DNA of 64,000 nt from Butyricicoccus faecihominis (GTDB taxonomy: Bacteria > Bacillota > Clostridia > Oscillospirales > Butyricicoccaceae): NCBI RefSeq assembly GCF_024462775.1, contig NZ_JANGCE010000001.1, positions 277,075 through 341,074 of the forward strand, in the 5' to 3' direction. The notes below the pieces were generated by a model, which worked only from the letters and a program-made list of their open reading frames with translations, was not told the DNA's origin and searched no databases. The translations under genes were made by a program, and so were the position numbers. The number at the start of each line of letters is the position of its first letter. Position 1 is the stretch's first letter. Of the stretch, positions 24,237 through 33,040 are shown one piece after another.

Positions 24237-26987
24237 ATGAATTTGAAAGAAATCATGGTGCTTGTAGATGGACAAGATAAAACACATGAAGTCCGCGTAA
24301 TTCAACATGATGCAAAAAGCAATAAAATGCTAATCAGTTATTTCAAAGGGGAAAAAGTATATCCTTATTCTTGCAGCCGTGTTCAAAAACTTGAGAATCC
24401 CAAGGTTATTGAATTAAACGAATGCGTTGCTTTTGTCGACGGTATGCCGGTTTTTGAACCGCAGGCTATCCTTGACTTTGGGGCGCGGATTCGGATAATT
24501 GGATACCGCGGCATAGCGGAAACCGTACTTCCGAGCGCGTTTTGTTTAGTAGAAAACAGTGCTTGCAATAACGATGCAGCGAGTATTTTAAACTACTTGA
24601 AAGATATCTCTCAGTACACGTCAAAAGCGAAAGAAGAAAACGCATTTCTAAAGCGTGAAATGGATAAGCTTACTTTCGTTCATCCTGAAAGCGTTTTAAG
24701 CTGTTATTTGAATCGGTTGCCGATTCAGGAAAGAACTCCTGAAATGGACGGCGTTATATTCCCGTTTCGGTTTAATTTGAGTCAAAAGAAGGCCTTGGAG
24801 AATGCCCTCGCACATTCCGTTTCTGTAATCGAAGGACCTCCCGGCACAGGCAAAACGCAGACAATTTTGAATATTATTGCTAACCTCATAGCTGTTCAGA
24901 AAAAAAGTGTCGGTGTCGTATCAAATAACAATGAAGCGGTCAAAAACGTCATTGAAAAGCTTTCAAAAGGTGGATACGGGTTCTTGACCGCTATGCTTGG
25001 AAAGAGCGAGAATCAGGACGCTTTTTTTGCAGATATGCCTGCTTCACAGGTAAAAGAATGGGATTGCGAAGAAGAGAAGAAAGCATTGATGGAGCAGCTT
25101 GCATCTATGAATGTGAAATTAGATCATTTACTGCAAGCAGACCGAAAGAGAGCCCAGCTCAAGCAGGAGTTATTGGGCTGGAGACTTGAACAGGAACACT
25201 TTGAGATTTACTATGATCGGCAGGCTGTTGAGGAAATCGCAAAACTACCGCTTCTAAAGGCAAATCCAGATCAGATAATTTCATTTCTGGCGGAAACGAC
25301 TCTGGCGCAAGAGCGTCAGCAATCAGATAAAATATTCTATAAGTTAAAGCTGCTGATTAAGTATGGTATTTGGAATCAAAAAGTGTTGCGGCAGCATGAG
25401 ACGTCAGTTTTGCTAGGATTGCAGAAAGCGTTTTATAAAAAGCAAATAAGTAAATTGGAAAAAGAAATTATCGATTATAATCATCAGCTGGAAGGAGCCT
25501 GCTTTGAAGATTTGCTAAAGGATCATCAGCAGCTTTCAGAGAAATTCTTTCGCAAATGCCTCAATGAGAGTCATGGAAAGATGGCGGCGCCCAACTTTTC
25601 GAAAAAGAATTTTAAATTTCGCTTTCAGGAATTTATTAAAACTTTCCCCATCATTCTTAGCACGACACATGCTCTGCGGTTATCGATTCCGCAAAACTAC
25701 CTTTTAGATTATGTGATTATAGATGAAGCATCTCAAGTCGATTTAATTACAGGTGTATTGGCCCTTTCCTGTTGCCGGAATGTCATCATTGTAGGCGATA
25801 CAAAGCAACTACCCCAAATTACCAATGATAAAATCAAAACCAAGCTAAAAACGGAGGCCGCTACTCCTATTTATGATTATTTCGCCCACAGTATCCTGTC
25901 CTCAGCCATAAACCTATATGGAGATCAACTGCCGCGTGAAATATTACGGGAGCATTATCGCTGTCATCCTCGAATTATTGAATTTTGCAATCAGAAATAT
26001 TATGATGGTGAACTGATACCGTTCACAGAGACAAGTTTGTCGGAGCATCCTCTGGTGCTCTATCGAACGGTAGAGGGCAATCATATGCGTCAGGTGACGC
26101 AGGGAAACCAAAAGGGTATATATAATCAGAGAGAACTTGATGTTATTATTCAGGAGGTTTTGACTGCGCCAGAGTTTGCAATGGATCAGGGATCTATCGG
26201 AATTGTAACCCCGTATCGAAAGCAGGCGGATGAAGCTGGGAGAATAATTTCAGGTGGTGTTCAAAGCGATACTGTACATAAATATCAAGGGCGTGAAAAA
26301 GATACCATGATAATGTCCACGGTTCTGTCCGGAACCAGAGGCGAATATAGTTTAAATTTTGTGGATGACCCTCAAATGATCAATGTTGCTGTTTCTAGGG
26401 CCATTCGTCAGTTTATTCTGGTGACAGATCATGACTTGTTTTATAAAAAAGGAAAGGACATTGGTGACCTGATCCGGTATATACAATACAGCACATTGGA
26501 TGAAAACGTGATTGAAAGTCAGGTTGTTTCTATTTTTGATCTACTGTATCAGAAGTACTCAAGTAAGCTGCTTCGGCTCAAAGCCAAAATGAAGTCTAGC
26601 GCGCCATACCAATCGGAAGAGGCTCTCCGCGTGCTGTTAGAGGATATCCTCAGCAAAGAAGAATTTCATCGGTTCAGTTATACGCAGCAGGTTCTGCTGC
26701 GAAATTTGCTCCATGATACAGGATTATTAACGCCAGATGAATTGAGATATGTCAATAACAGAGCATCACTGGACTTTGTTGTGTTTTATAAGCAAGATAA
26801 AACTTGTGTTCTCGTCATTGAAGTGGATGGCTTTGCGTTCCATGAAAATAAACCGGATCAGTTCATAAGAGATGAGCTGAAGGACAATATTTTAAAAAAA
26901 TACGGAATTCGGGTTTTGCGGCTGCCGACGAATGGTAGCGGGGAAGATGAAAAAATTCGCAATGCGTTGAGAGATTGTATCGCCTGA
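24237..26987 (+). CDS. Superfamily 1 helicase with C-terminal Vsr/DUF2726-like nuclease domain
   Basis: 916 residues, one open frame in AT-rich DNA that contrasts with all neighbours. Residues 1-180 form an unassigned N-terminal domain. The helicase core is UPF1/Dna2-like: Walker A GPPGTGKT (200-207), a long coiled insertion (about 270-440), Walker B DEAS (496-499), GDTKQLPQI, EHYRCHPRIIEFCN, IGIVTPYRKQADEA, VHKYQGREKDTMIMS and NVAVSRAIRQ. The last 100 residues hold a small nuclease-like fold: D846 in LDFVVF, E862-V-D864 in VIEVDGFAFHE, then KYGIRVLRLP, as in DUF2726/Vsr-type endonucleases. Helicase plus nuclease in one chain suggests anti-phage defence or DNA processing; Hhe-type (DUF4011-helicase-Vsr) proteins are a known analogue but much longer. 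No partner gene is visible. Confidence 0.8.
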   Translation: MNLKEIMVLVDGQDKTHEVRVIQHDAKSNKMLISYFKGEKVYPYSCSRVQKLENPKVIELNECVAFVDGMPVFEPQAILDFGARIRIIGYRGIAETVLPSAFCLVENSACNNDAASILNYLKDISQYTSKAKEENAFLKREMDKLTFVHPESVLSCYLNRLPIQERTPEMDGVIFPFRFNLSQKKALENALAHSVSVIEGPPGTGKTQTILNIIANLIAVQKKSVGVVSNNNEAVKNVIEKLSKGGYGFLTAMLGKSENQDAFFADMPASQVKEWDCEEEKKALMEQLASMNVKLDHLLQADRKRAQLKQELLGWRLEQEHFEIYYDRQAVEEIAKLPLLKANPDQIISFLAETTLAQERQQSDKIFYKLKLLIKYGIWNQKVLRQHETSVLLGLQKAFYKKQISKLEKEIIDYNHQLEGACFEDLLKDHQQLSEKFFRKCLNESHGKMAAPNFSKKNFKFRFQEFIKTFPIILSTTHALRLSIPQNYLLDYVIIDEASQVDLITGVLALSCCRNVIIVGDTKQLPQITNDKIKTKLKTEAATPIYDYFAHSILSSAINLYGDQLPREILREHYRCHPRIIEFCNQKYYDGELIPFTETSLSEHPLVLYRTVEGNHMRQVTQGNQKGIYNQRELDVIIQEVLTAPEFAMDQGSIGIVTPYRKQADEAGRIISGGVQSDTVHKYQGREKDTMIMSTVLSGTRGEYSLNFVDDPQMINVAVSRAIRQFILVTDHDLFYKKGKDIGDLIRYIQYSTLDENVIESQVVSIFDLLYQKYSSKLLRLKAKMKSSAPYQSEEALRVLLEDILSKEEFHRFSYTQQVLLRNLLHDTGLLTPDELRYVNNRASLDFVVFYKQDKTCVLVIEVDGFAFHENKPDQFIRDELKDNILKKYGIRVLRLPTNGSGEDEKIRNALRDCIA

Positions 26988-27113
26988 TAGTAGCAGATAA
27001 TCATTGATTGGAGAATGTATCAAAAGAGAACATCGGAAAACAGGGAAGAAGTTTGTGTTTGAGATAAGGCAGATAGCCATGCTTTTGTACTAAAGACACT
27101 GGGAAGATGCTTA

Positions 27114-27160
27114 AAAAAGAAAGAAACGCCCGTGCAGCAAGGGGGTGTTTCTTTCTTTTT
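27114..27160. terminator. Strong bidirectional terminator at the right edge of the island
   Basis: An 18-position stem (27114-27131 with 27143-27160, one G-U pair) begins with AAAAA and ends with TTTTT. The 358-base gap 26988-27345 otherwise holds AT-rich sequence on the left, the flanking repeat at 27207 and a structured leader at 27245-27305. Confidence 0.88.
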
Positions 27161-27204
27161 GTGCATAATCCACGGAAAAGCGACAAAAACATGGAGGCGT
27201 TCGG

Positions 27205-27231
27205 TTGATTATTTCGTGTGGGGATGATAAT
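27205..27231 (+). promoter_or_regulatory. Weak promoter candidate for the Hpt-c-di-GMP operon
   Basis: TTGATT (27205-27210) and GATAAT (27226-27231) with only 15 bases between; TG-ATAATATAAG offers an extended -10 alternative. It overlaps the right copy of the imperfect repeat. Confidence 0.35.
27207..27228 (+). repeat. Right copy of an imperfect direct repeat flanking the AT-rich island
   Basis: GATTATTTCGTGTGGGGATG and two further bases match the copy at 23805-23826 in 18 of 22 positions, 3.4 kb apart, with the helicase island between them. Confidence 0.3.
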
Positions 27232-27244
27232 ATAAGGTAATAAC

Positions 27245-27305
27245 GAGCTTTGCTGCCGTTCTAGAGATCGGCAGGCGCAAAAAGCTCTGTACACGGCTGG
27301 CCGTG
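27245..27305 (+). promoter_or_regulatory. Structured leader upstream of the Hpt/REC-HD-GYP-GGDEF genes
   Basis: Outer stem 27245-27251/27281-27287 (GAGCTTT with AAAGCTC), inner stem 27253-27258/27269-27274 (CTGCCG with CGGCAG) separated by GGCGCAA on one side, then a second hairpin 27292-27297/27300-27305. The segment GGCGCAAAAAGCTC resembles the GACGCAAAGC core of GEMM-I c-di-GMP riboswitches, but other conserved GEMM-I features (the GNRA-type loop, AAACC on the 5' side) are not visible, so identity is open. Confidence 0.35.
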
Positions 27306-27345
27306 GTGTGTCTTGGCGGGTTGTGTGCGGAAAGGAGCGATCGTC

Positions 27346-27699
27346 ATGGAGTTATTTACCGTATTACAACAGGCCGGCGTGGATGTGGAAACCACGCTGC
27401 ACCGTTTTGTCGGAAACGCCGCGCTGCTGAATCGATTTGTGAAAAAGTTTGCGCAGGATCCCACTTATCAGCAGTTGCGCGACGCCGTTGCCGCCGGGGA
27501 TGTCGAGCGGATTGAAACAAGCGCCCATACGCTAAAAGGGACGGCGGCAAATTTGGGTTTCCAAAAGCTGAGCGACAATAGCGCCGCGTTGGTGTCAGCT
27601 ATACGTGAACAGAAGGACGCGGAACAGGTCCGCCGGCTTTTTCAGGCGGTGCAAGAGGAATATCAAAAGCTTTTGAGCCTGATCGACCTGATCGACTAA
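27346..27699 (+). CDS. Histidine phosphotransfer (Hpt) domain protein
   Basis: 117 residues, a free-standing Hpt four-helix bundle. His61 in AHTLKGTAANLGF is the phosphorylated residue, with the family spacing of the following Lys and Gly. It relays phosphate between a hybrid kinase and a receiver domain; the gene directly downstream starts with such a receiver and is separated by only 9 bases. ATG at 27346 is chosen because AAAGGAG (27331-27337) precedes it; a longer in-frame start would run through the ribosome-binding site. No histidine kinase gene lies in the window. Confidence 0.88.
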   Translation: MELFTVLQQAGVDVETTLHRFVGNAALLNRFVKKFAQDPTYQQLRDAVAAGDVERIETSAHTLKGTAANLGFQKLSDNSAALVSAIREQKDAEQVRRLFQAVQEEYQKLLSLIDLID

Positions 27700-27708
27700 G
27701 GAGAGAAG

Positions 27709-29832
27709 ATGAGCGTTTTGGCTAAACAGAAGACGATACTGATTGTTGACGACGTCGAGCTTAACCGAGCCATCCTCTGCGAGCTATTCCAGCACACCTA
27801 TGCCATTTTGGAGGCGGAGAACGGAGAAGAAGCGCTGCGCGTCATCAAGCAGCATCAGGAGGAGCTTTCGATCGTGCTGCTCGACGTCGTCATGCCGGTG
27901 ATGGACGGAATCGAGGTGTTGCGCCGCTTGCAGGGCAACGCCGCGCTGGAGCGTATCCCCGTCATCCTGATCACGGCGGAAAGCAGCGAGAGCACCGCGC
28001 TGAAGGGCTACAACCTAGGCGTGGCCGATATTGTCAACAAGCCGTTCAATCCGGAGATCGTCAGCCGCCGCGTTGAAAACGTCATGGAGCTGTACGAACA
28101 TAAGCGACATTTGGAAAGCAAGCTGCAGGAGCAGTACGCCGCGCTGGAGGAACAGGCGAAGAAGCTGGCGCGCACCAGCGCGTTCGTGATCGATACGCTG
28201 TCCACCGTGGTCGAGTTCCGAAACGGCGAATCCGGCTCTCATATCCGCCGCATCCGGCAGATCACGCGCGTGCTGCTGGAAGCGCTGTCCGCGCAGTATG
28301 AGGAATACCGCTTTACCGACGCGCAAATCAGCCTGATCACCGACGCTTCGGCCCTGCATGATATCGGTAAGATTGCCATTCCTGACTCGGTGCTTTTAAA
28401 GCCCGGCAAGCTGACCGAAAAAGAGTTCGAGGTGATGAAGTCTCACACCATCAAGGGCTGTGAAATTTTGCAGCGACTCGATCTCGGCCATCTGCAAAAC
28501 GATGAGTTTTACCAGTACTGTTACGAGATCTGCCGCCACCACCATGAACGGTGGGACGGTCGCGGTTATCCCGACGGGCTGCAGGGGAGCGAGATCACGA
28601 TCTGGGCGCAGGTCGTATCATTGGCCGATGTGTATGAGGCGCTGACCAACGAGCGCGTCTATAAGCCGCCGTACACACACAGCAGCGCGGTATCCATGAT
28701 CCTGAACGGCGAATGCGGCTCGTTCAACCCGCAGCTGCTCGACTGTTTTTTGCAGGCGTCCGACAAACTGCGTGAAATCACCGTTGTGCCGGCCCGTTCG
28801 GCTGGCGACGGCTCGGTGTCGCTCGAATCCGAGCTGGTATCCCAGCAGCCGCCCACGCCTTCGGGCCCGGCCACACTGACCGAACGCACCCTGCGCCTTT
28901 TGGAATTGGAGCGTGAAAAGTATCACGTGCTGGCCGAGCTTTCGGGCGAGATCACCTTTGACTACGACGTCAGCACCGACGTGCTGCAATTTTCAGAAAA
29001 GTTTGTTTCTGTTTTTAACGAAAGCTTCCGTATGATGCACGCGCGCGAAACGCTGTGCAACTCCACCATGATCTACGAAGCGGATAAAAAGATCATTGAG
29101 GAAAAGCTGGCCCAGCTGACGCCCGCCGACAACGTGCGGAAATTTGAGCTGCGGATCAAGACCAACACCGGGGAATACGAATGGTTTGAAATTTGGATTA
29201 ACGGCATCTATATGGCGGATGAAAGCGATTCGTGCTCCAACCTGATCGGCAAGCTGACCAATGTAAACGAAACCAAGCTGGAAAACGCGCGGCTGCGGCG
29301 GCGGGCGGAGACCGATCCGCTAACCGGCCTTTATAACCGCTCGGCGGTCAAACGCATGGCCGAGGGCGAGGTCGGCGCGGTGTTTTTTATCGATGTGGAC
29401 AATTTCAAAGGCATCAACGACCGCTTCGGCCATGCCAACGGAGACCGCGTTCTGCAGCAGATCGGCAGCGGACTTAAAGCGATGTTCCGGCATGACGATC
29501 TGGTCGGTCGGATCGGCGGGGATGAGTTCGCGGTGTTCCTGCACGGCCAAAACGATCGGAGCCTGCTGGAACGCAAGGCGCAGGATATTTGCCGGATGTT
29601 TCAGGAGGTCCGCATTCCGGAAGTGCGCGCGGCTTCGGTCTCGGGCAGCGTAGGCATCGCGCTCTGTCCGGAGGACGGCGCGGATTACGACGCTGCGATC
29701 GACTGCGCGGATCAGGCTCTTTACAGCGCGAAAAACGCGGGCAAAAACCGCTACGCTTTTTATGACCGCAACGCGAAAACGGCGGGCTTTCGCACCGTTC
29801 TTTCCGAGCCGGACAGCGATAAGCGCGAATAA
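27709..29832 (+). CDS. Response regulator with HD-GYP and GGDEF domains (c-di-GMP turnover)
   Basis: 707 residues. Receiver domain about 8-125 with phosphoacceptor Asp59 (VLLDVVMP); HD-GYP phosphodiesterase about 155-330 with H217-D218 (HDIGKIAIPD) and HHERWDGRGYPDGL (G286-Y287-P288); a PAS-like segment about 400-525; GGDEF diguanylate cyclase about 535-690 with intact GGDEF at 603-607 and, five residues before it, an RxxD product-inhibition site (RHDD). Both hydrolysis and synthesis of c-di-GMP look possible on one chain, presumably switched by phosphorylation from the Hpt protein next door. HD-GYP lacks no motif I can see. Confidence 0.92.
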   Translation: MSVLAKQKTILIVDDVELNRAILCELFQHTYAILEAENGEEALRVIKQHQEELSIVLLDVVMPVMDGIEVLRRLQGNAALERIPVILITAESSESTALKGYNLGVADIVNKPFNPEIVSRRVENVMELYEHKRHLESKLQEQYAALEEQAKKLARTSAFVIDTLSTVVEFRNGESGSHIRRIRQITRVLLEALSAQYEEYRFTDAQISLITDASALHDIGKIAIPDSVLLKPGKLTEKEFEVMKSHTIKGCEILQRLDLGHLQNDEFYQYCYEICRHHHERWDGRGYPDGLQGSEITIWAQVVSLADVYEALTNERVYKPPYTHSSAVSMILNGECGSFNPQLLDCFLQASDKLREITVVPARSAGDGSVSLESELVSQQPPTPSGPATLTERTLRLLELEREKYHVLAELSGEITFDYDVSTDVLQFSEKFVSVFNESFRMMHARETLCNSTMIYEADKKIIEEKLAQLTPADNVRKFELRIKTNTGEYEWFEIWINGIYMADESDSCSNLIGKLTNVNETKLENARLRRRAETDPLTGLYNRSAVKRMAEGEVGAVFFIDVDNFKGINDRFGHANGDRVLQQIGSGLKAMFRHDDLVGRIGGDEFAVFLHGQNDRSLLERKAQDICRMFQEVRIPEVRAASVSGSVGIALCPEDGADYDAAIDCADQALYSAKNAGKNRYAFYDRNAKTAGFRTVLSEPDSDKRE

Positions 29833-29876
29833 GGCGGCGGCAAACGGAACACGATAACGGAAAAGAGGTGTGAGGC

Positions 29877-31610
29877 ATGGCCGAAAAACGAAAAGCCGAT
29901 TTGTGCGTCCGGCACGTATCGGTGTTGAACAGCTATTTTAAAACCTTTGACCGCGCCGATGTATACATGAGGGACGGCAAGATCTTATATGTCGACCGCG
30001 CGGAAGAGCAGTGCTACGAAGCGGCGGAAGAGATCGATGCGGGCGGGGCCTATATGGCGCCCGGTCTGATCGATATCCATATGCACATCGAAAGCTCGAT
30101 GATGACGCCCGCGGCCTTTTGCGAAAGGCTGGCACAGTGCGGGGTGACCACGATCGTATCCGAGCCGCACGAAATGGCGAACGTGGGCGGACTGAGCGGT
30201 GTGACCGAAATGATTGAAGCGGGACGCGGCGCGCCTATTGATGTGCGGTACGGCATACCGAGCTGTGTGCCTTCCACCTCGTCCCGCCTTGAGACGACGG
30301 GCGGGGAGATTGGCTGCGCGGATATGGAGGCGCTGTACGGCGACCCTGCCGTCGCTTGTGTCGGCGAGGTGATGAATTACCGCCAGATCATACATGAAAA
30401 CGATTTGGAGATCACGAAGTTTCTGAAAAAACTGCGCGCCAGGGATACGATTTTTCCGATCGAGGGCCATTGTCCGGCGCTTATGGGGGCCGATCTGGCT
30501 GAATTTTTGTTTCTAGGGATCAACGGCGACCATACCGAGCACAGCGTGGCGGAGCTCAGGGCCCGCTTCGAGGGCGGTATGTTCGTGGAGATCCAGCAAA
30601 AGACGCTGTCCCCAGAGGTGCTTGCGCTCATCCGAGAAAATAATTTGTACGAATACTTTTGCTTTGTCACCGACGACGTCATGGCGGACAAGCTGGTGGA
30701 GGAAGGCCATCTGGACGCGCTGGTGCGCCGGGCGATCGCGCTTGGCCTTGCGCCGGCGCAGGCGATTTATAACGCCACCTTTACGCCGGCGCGGCGTATG
30801 AACCTGCTCGACCGGGGCGCGCTCGATTCAGGCAAGCGCGCGGATTTTGTGCTGCTCTCCGATCTGGCGCGGTTCGAGGTGCAGGCGACCTACCGCGGCG
30901 GCAAATGTATTTATAAAAAGGGGGCGGCGAGGCACGAGGCAGCGCGCGCGAGGCCGTTCAGCGCGCCGTACTACAGCAGCATCCATTTAACGCCGCAGAC
31001 GGAGCAGCGCTTTGCGGTGCAGGCGCCGGTACGGCAGGGCGTGGTACGCGTTCGCGCCATCGAGGTACGGGACGGCAGTACCCGGACGGAAGAGCGCGTT
31101 TTCGAGCTGCCCGTCCAGGACGGTCTGGTGCAGTGGGAGGGGAGCGGCCTGCTGCTCGCGGTCGTGCTGGAACGGTACGGAAAAAACGGCGGGGTAGGCT
31201 ACGGCTTTATGACGGGCGACTGCCATAAGCGCGGCGCGGTCGCGACCAGCTATGCGCACGATTGCCACAACCTGCTCGCGGCCGGCGCAACGGCGCGCGA
31301 TCTAACGGCGGCGGTCAACCGCGTGATCGCGCTGCAAGGCGGCTTCGTCTGCGCCGAGGACGGGGAGATATTGGCCGAGCTTAAGCTGGGTGTCGGCGGT
31401 ATTTTGTCCGACCGCCCCGCGGAAGAGGTCGGCGCGGCCCTAGGCCGCGTGCGCGCGGCCATGACCGCGCTCGGTTACCGGCATTACAACCCGATCATGT
31501 CGTTCGGCACGATTACGCTGCCGGTCAGTCCGGCGCTCAAGCTGACGGATAAAGGCCTGATCGATGTCAAGGCGGCGCAGATCGTGCCGCTATTTGTTGA
31601 CAGCGTTTGA
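29877..31610 (+). CDS. ade: Adenine deaminase
   Basis: 577 residues, amidohydrolase superfamily, converts adenine to hypoxanthine. Characteristic segments: MAPGLIDIHMHIESSMMTP (metal His-x-His), TTIVSEPHEMANV, GHCPAL, NGDHTEHS, FVTDDVMADKL and, in the second half, YSHDCHN-like (SYAHDCHNLLAAG) with the final HYNPIMSFGTITLPVSP. Length matches AdeC/YerA-like enzymes. It is followed after 30 bases by a purine permease, giving an uptake-and-deamination pair. Confidence 0.93.
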   Translation: MAEKRKADLCVRHVSVLNSYFKTFDRADVYMRDGKILYVDRAEEQCYEAAEEIDAGGAYMAPGLIDIHMHIESSMMTPAAFCERLAQCGVTTIVSEPHEMANVGGLSGVTEMIEAGRGAPIDVRYGIPSCVPSTSSRLETTGGEIGCADMEALYGDPAVACVGEVMNYRQIIHENDLEITKFLKKLRARDTIFPIEGHCPALMGADLAEFLFLGINGDHTEHSVAELRARFEGGMFVEIQQKTLSPEVLALIRENNLYEYFCFVTDDVMADKLVEEGHLDALVRRAIALGLAPAQAIYNATFTPARRMNLLDRGALDSGKRADFVLLSDLARFEVQATYRGGKCIYKKGAARHEAARARPFSAPYYSSIHLTPQTEQRFAVQAPVRQGVVRVRAIEVRDGSTRTEERVFELPVQDGLVQWEGSGLLLAVVLERYGKNGGVGYGFMTGDCHKRGAVATSYAHDCHNLLAAGATARDLTAAVNRVIALQGGFVCAEDGEILAELKLGVGGILSDRPAEEVGAALGRVRAAMTALGYRHYNPIMSFGTITLPVSPALKLTDKGLIDVKAAQIVPLFVDSV

Positions 31611-31640
31611 TTGAAGACATAAAAATAGGGGGATTCTTTT

Positions 31641-32945
31641 ATGAACAACTGGATGGAAAAGCGGTTCCACCTTAGCGAATACAAGACGAGTGTGCGCACC
31701 GAGATCGTGGCGGGCATCACGACCTTTGTCACGATGGCGTACGTGCTGGGCACGATACCGAACATGATGGGCAATGCCGGTATGGATCGCGGCGTTATCC
31801 TAACTTCGATGATCCTGCTCATTATTTTGACCACCGTGGCTATGGCGCTTGTCACCAACCGGCCCTTCGCGCTCGCGCCCGGCCTTGGCAGCGTCGGCAT
31901 CGTGGTGGGTATGATGGCGAACGACGGCGTTTCTCCGGCGGTAACGGCGGGCGTCATTTTCTGGAGCGGCATGATTTTTGTCGTCATCTCCTATATCGGC
32001 CTGCGCGACGCGGTCGTCAAGGCGATCCCGCCCAGCCTCAAGCACGCGGTCAGCGCGGGCATCGGCCTGTTCATCGCGCTGCTCGGCTGCAAGAACGCCA
32101 AGCTCATCATCGCGGTAGAGGGCAAGAATAATCTGGGATGGGGCGAGCTGGCCAGCCCGACCGTGGTTTTGGCGCTCATTGGCTTTATTCTAATCCTTGT
32201 CACCAAAACCATGAAGGTGCCTGGCTATATGATCGTTTCTATTTTGGTCACCACGCTGATCGGTATTCCGATGGGCATCACCAAGCTGCCGGAAACGCTG
32301 TTCACCGCGCCCGGCAACCCGCTCGGCAACTTTTTGAACATTGATCTGCTCGGCGCGCTGCGCTTCGCCTATATCCCGTTCCTGATCGCACTGTTCGTGC
32401 CTGATTTCTTTTCAACCTTTGGCACGGCGATCGGTGTGGGCGGCAAGGCAGGCTATCTGGATAAGGACGGCAACCTGCCCGGTATCGATCGTGTGTTCAA
32501 GGTAGACGCGGTCTCGACCGTGATCGGCTCGGCATTTTGCATGCCCTGTATGACCACCTATCTTGAATCCTCCGCGGGCGTCGAGGCGGGCGGCAAGACC
32601 GGTCTTACCGCCGTGTCCACCGCGGTATGCTTCGCGTTTACGCTGCTGCTCACGCCGATTGCGCTGATGATCCCATCGGCCGCGACGGCGCCCGCGCTGA
32701 TCATCATCGGCGTCGGCATGATGAGCGCGCTCAGAAACGTCGATTTCTCCGATTATACCGAGAGCTTTCCAGCGTTTATTTGTGTGGCGTTCACCGTTTT
32801 TGCGAACAATATTGCAAACGGCATCTGCGTGGCGCTGCCGATCTATCTGATCCTCAAGCTGGCCGCCGGCCGTATCCGCGAGATACCGAAGGTTATGTAT
32901 GTGCTGATCGCGGTGTGCCTGCTGTATTTCTGGACCATCTTATAA
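31641..32945 (+). CDS. NCS2-family purine permease (AzgA/PbuG-like)
   Basis: 434 residues with about 12-14 membrane helices. Family marks: N-terminal EIVAGITTFVTMAYVL, ALVTNRPFALAPGLG (substrate-binding region), KHAVSAGIGLFIALLGCKNA, FVPDFFSTFGTAIGVG and the TYLESSAGVEAGGKTGLTA loop. This subgroup imports adenine, guanine or hypoxanthine with protons; being next to adenine deaminase favours adenine/hypoxanthine. A terminator follows at 32957. Confidence 0.92.
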   Translation: MNNWMEKRFHLSEYKTSVRTEIVAGITTFVTMAYVLGTIPNMMGNAGMDRGVILTSMILLIILTTVAMALVTNRPFALAPGLGSVGIVVGMMANDGVSPAVTAGVIFWSGMIFVVISYIGLRDAVVKAIPPSLKHAVSAGIGLFIALLGCKNAKLIIAVEGKNNLGWGELASPTVVLALIGFILILVTKTMKVPGYMIVSILVTTLIGIPMGITKLPETLFTAPGNPLGNFLNIDLLGALRFAYIPFLIALFVPDFFSTFGTAIGVGGKAGYLDKDGNLPGIDRVFKVDAVSTVIGSAFCMPCMTTYLESSAGVEAGGKTGLTAVSTAVCFAFTLLLTPIALMIPSAATAPALIIIGVGMMSALRNVDFSDYTESFPAFICVAFTVFANNIANGICVALPIYLILKLAAGRIREIPKVMYVLIAVCLLYFWTIL

Positions 32946-32956
32946 TTGGCTTGAAG

Positions 32957-32989
32957 GGCTGCTCCGAAAGCATGCGGGGCAGCCTTTTT
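32957..32989 (+). terminator. Rho-independent terminator after the purine permease
   Basis: A 10-position stem (32957-32966 with 32975-32984, one G-U pair), 8-base loop and TTTTT tail. Confidence 0.85.
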
Positions 32990-33040
32990 GATTGAAGCGC
33001 ACCCGTGCTGCGCAAACTGAAAATGATAGGAGGGAACTGC

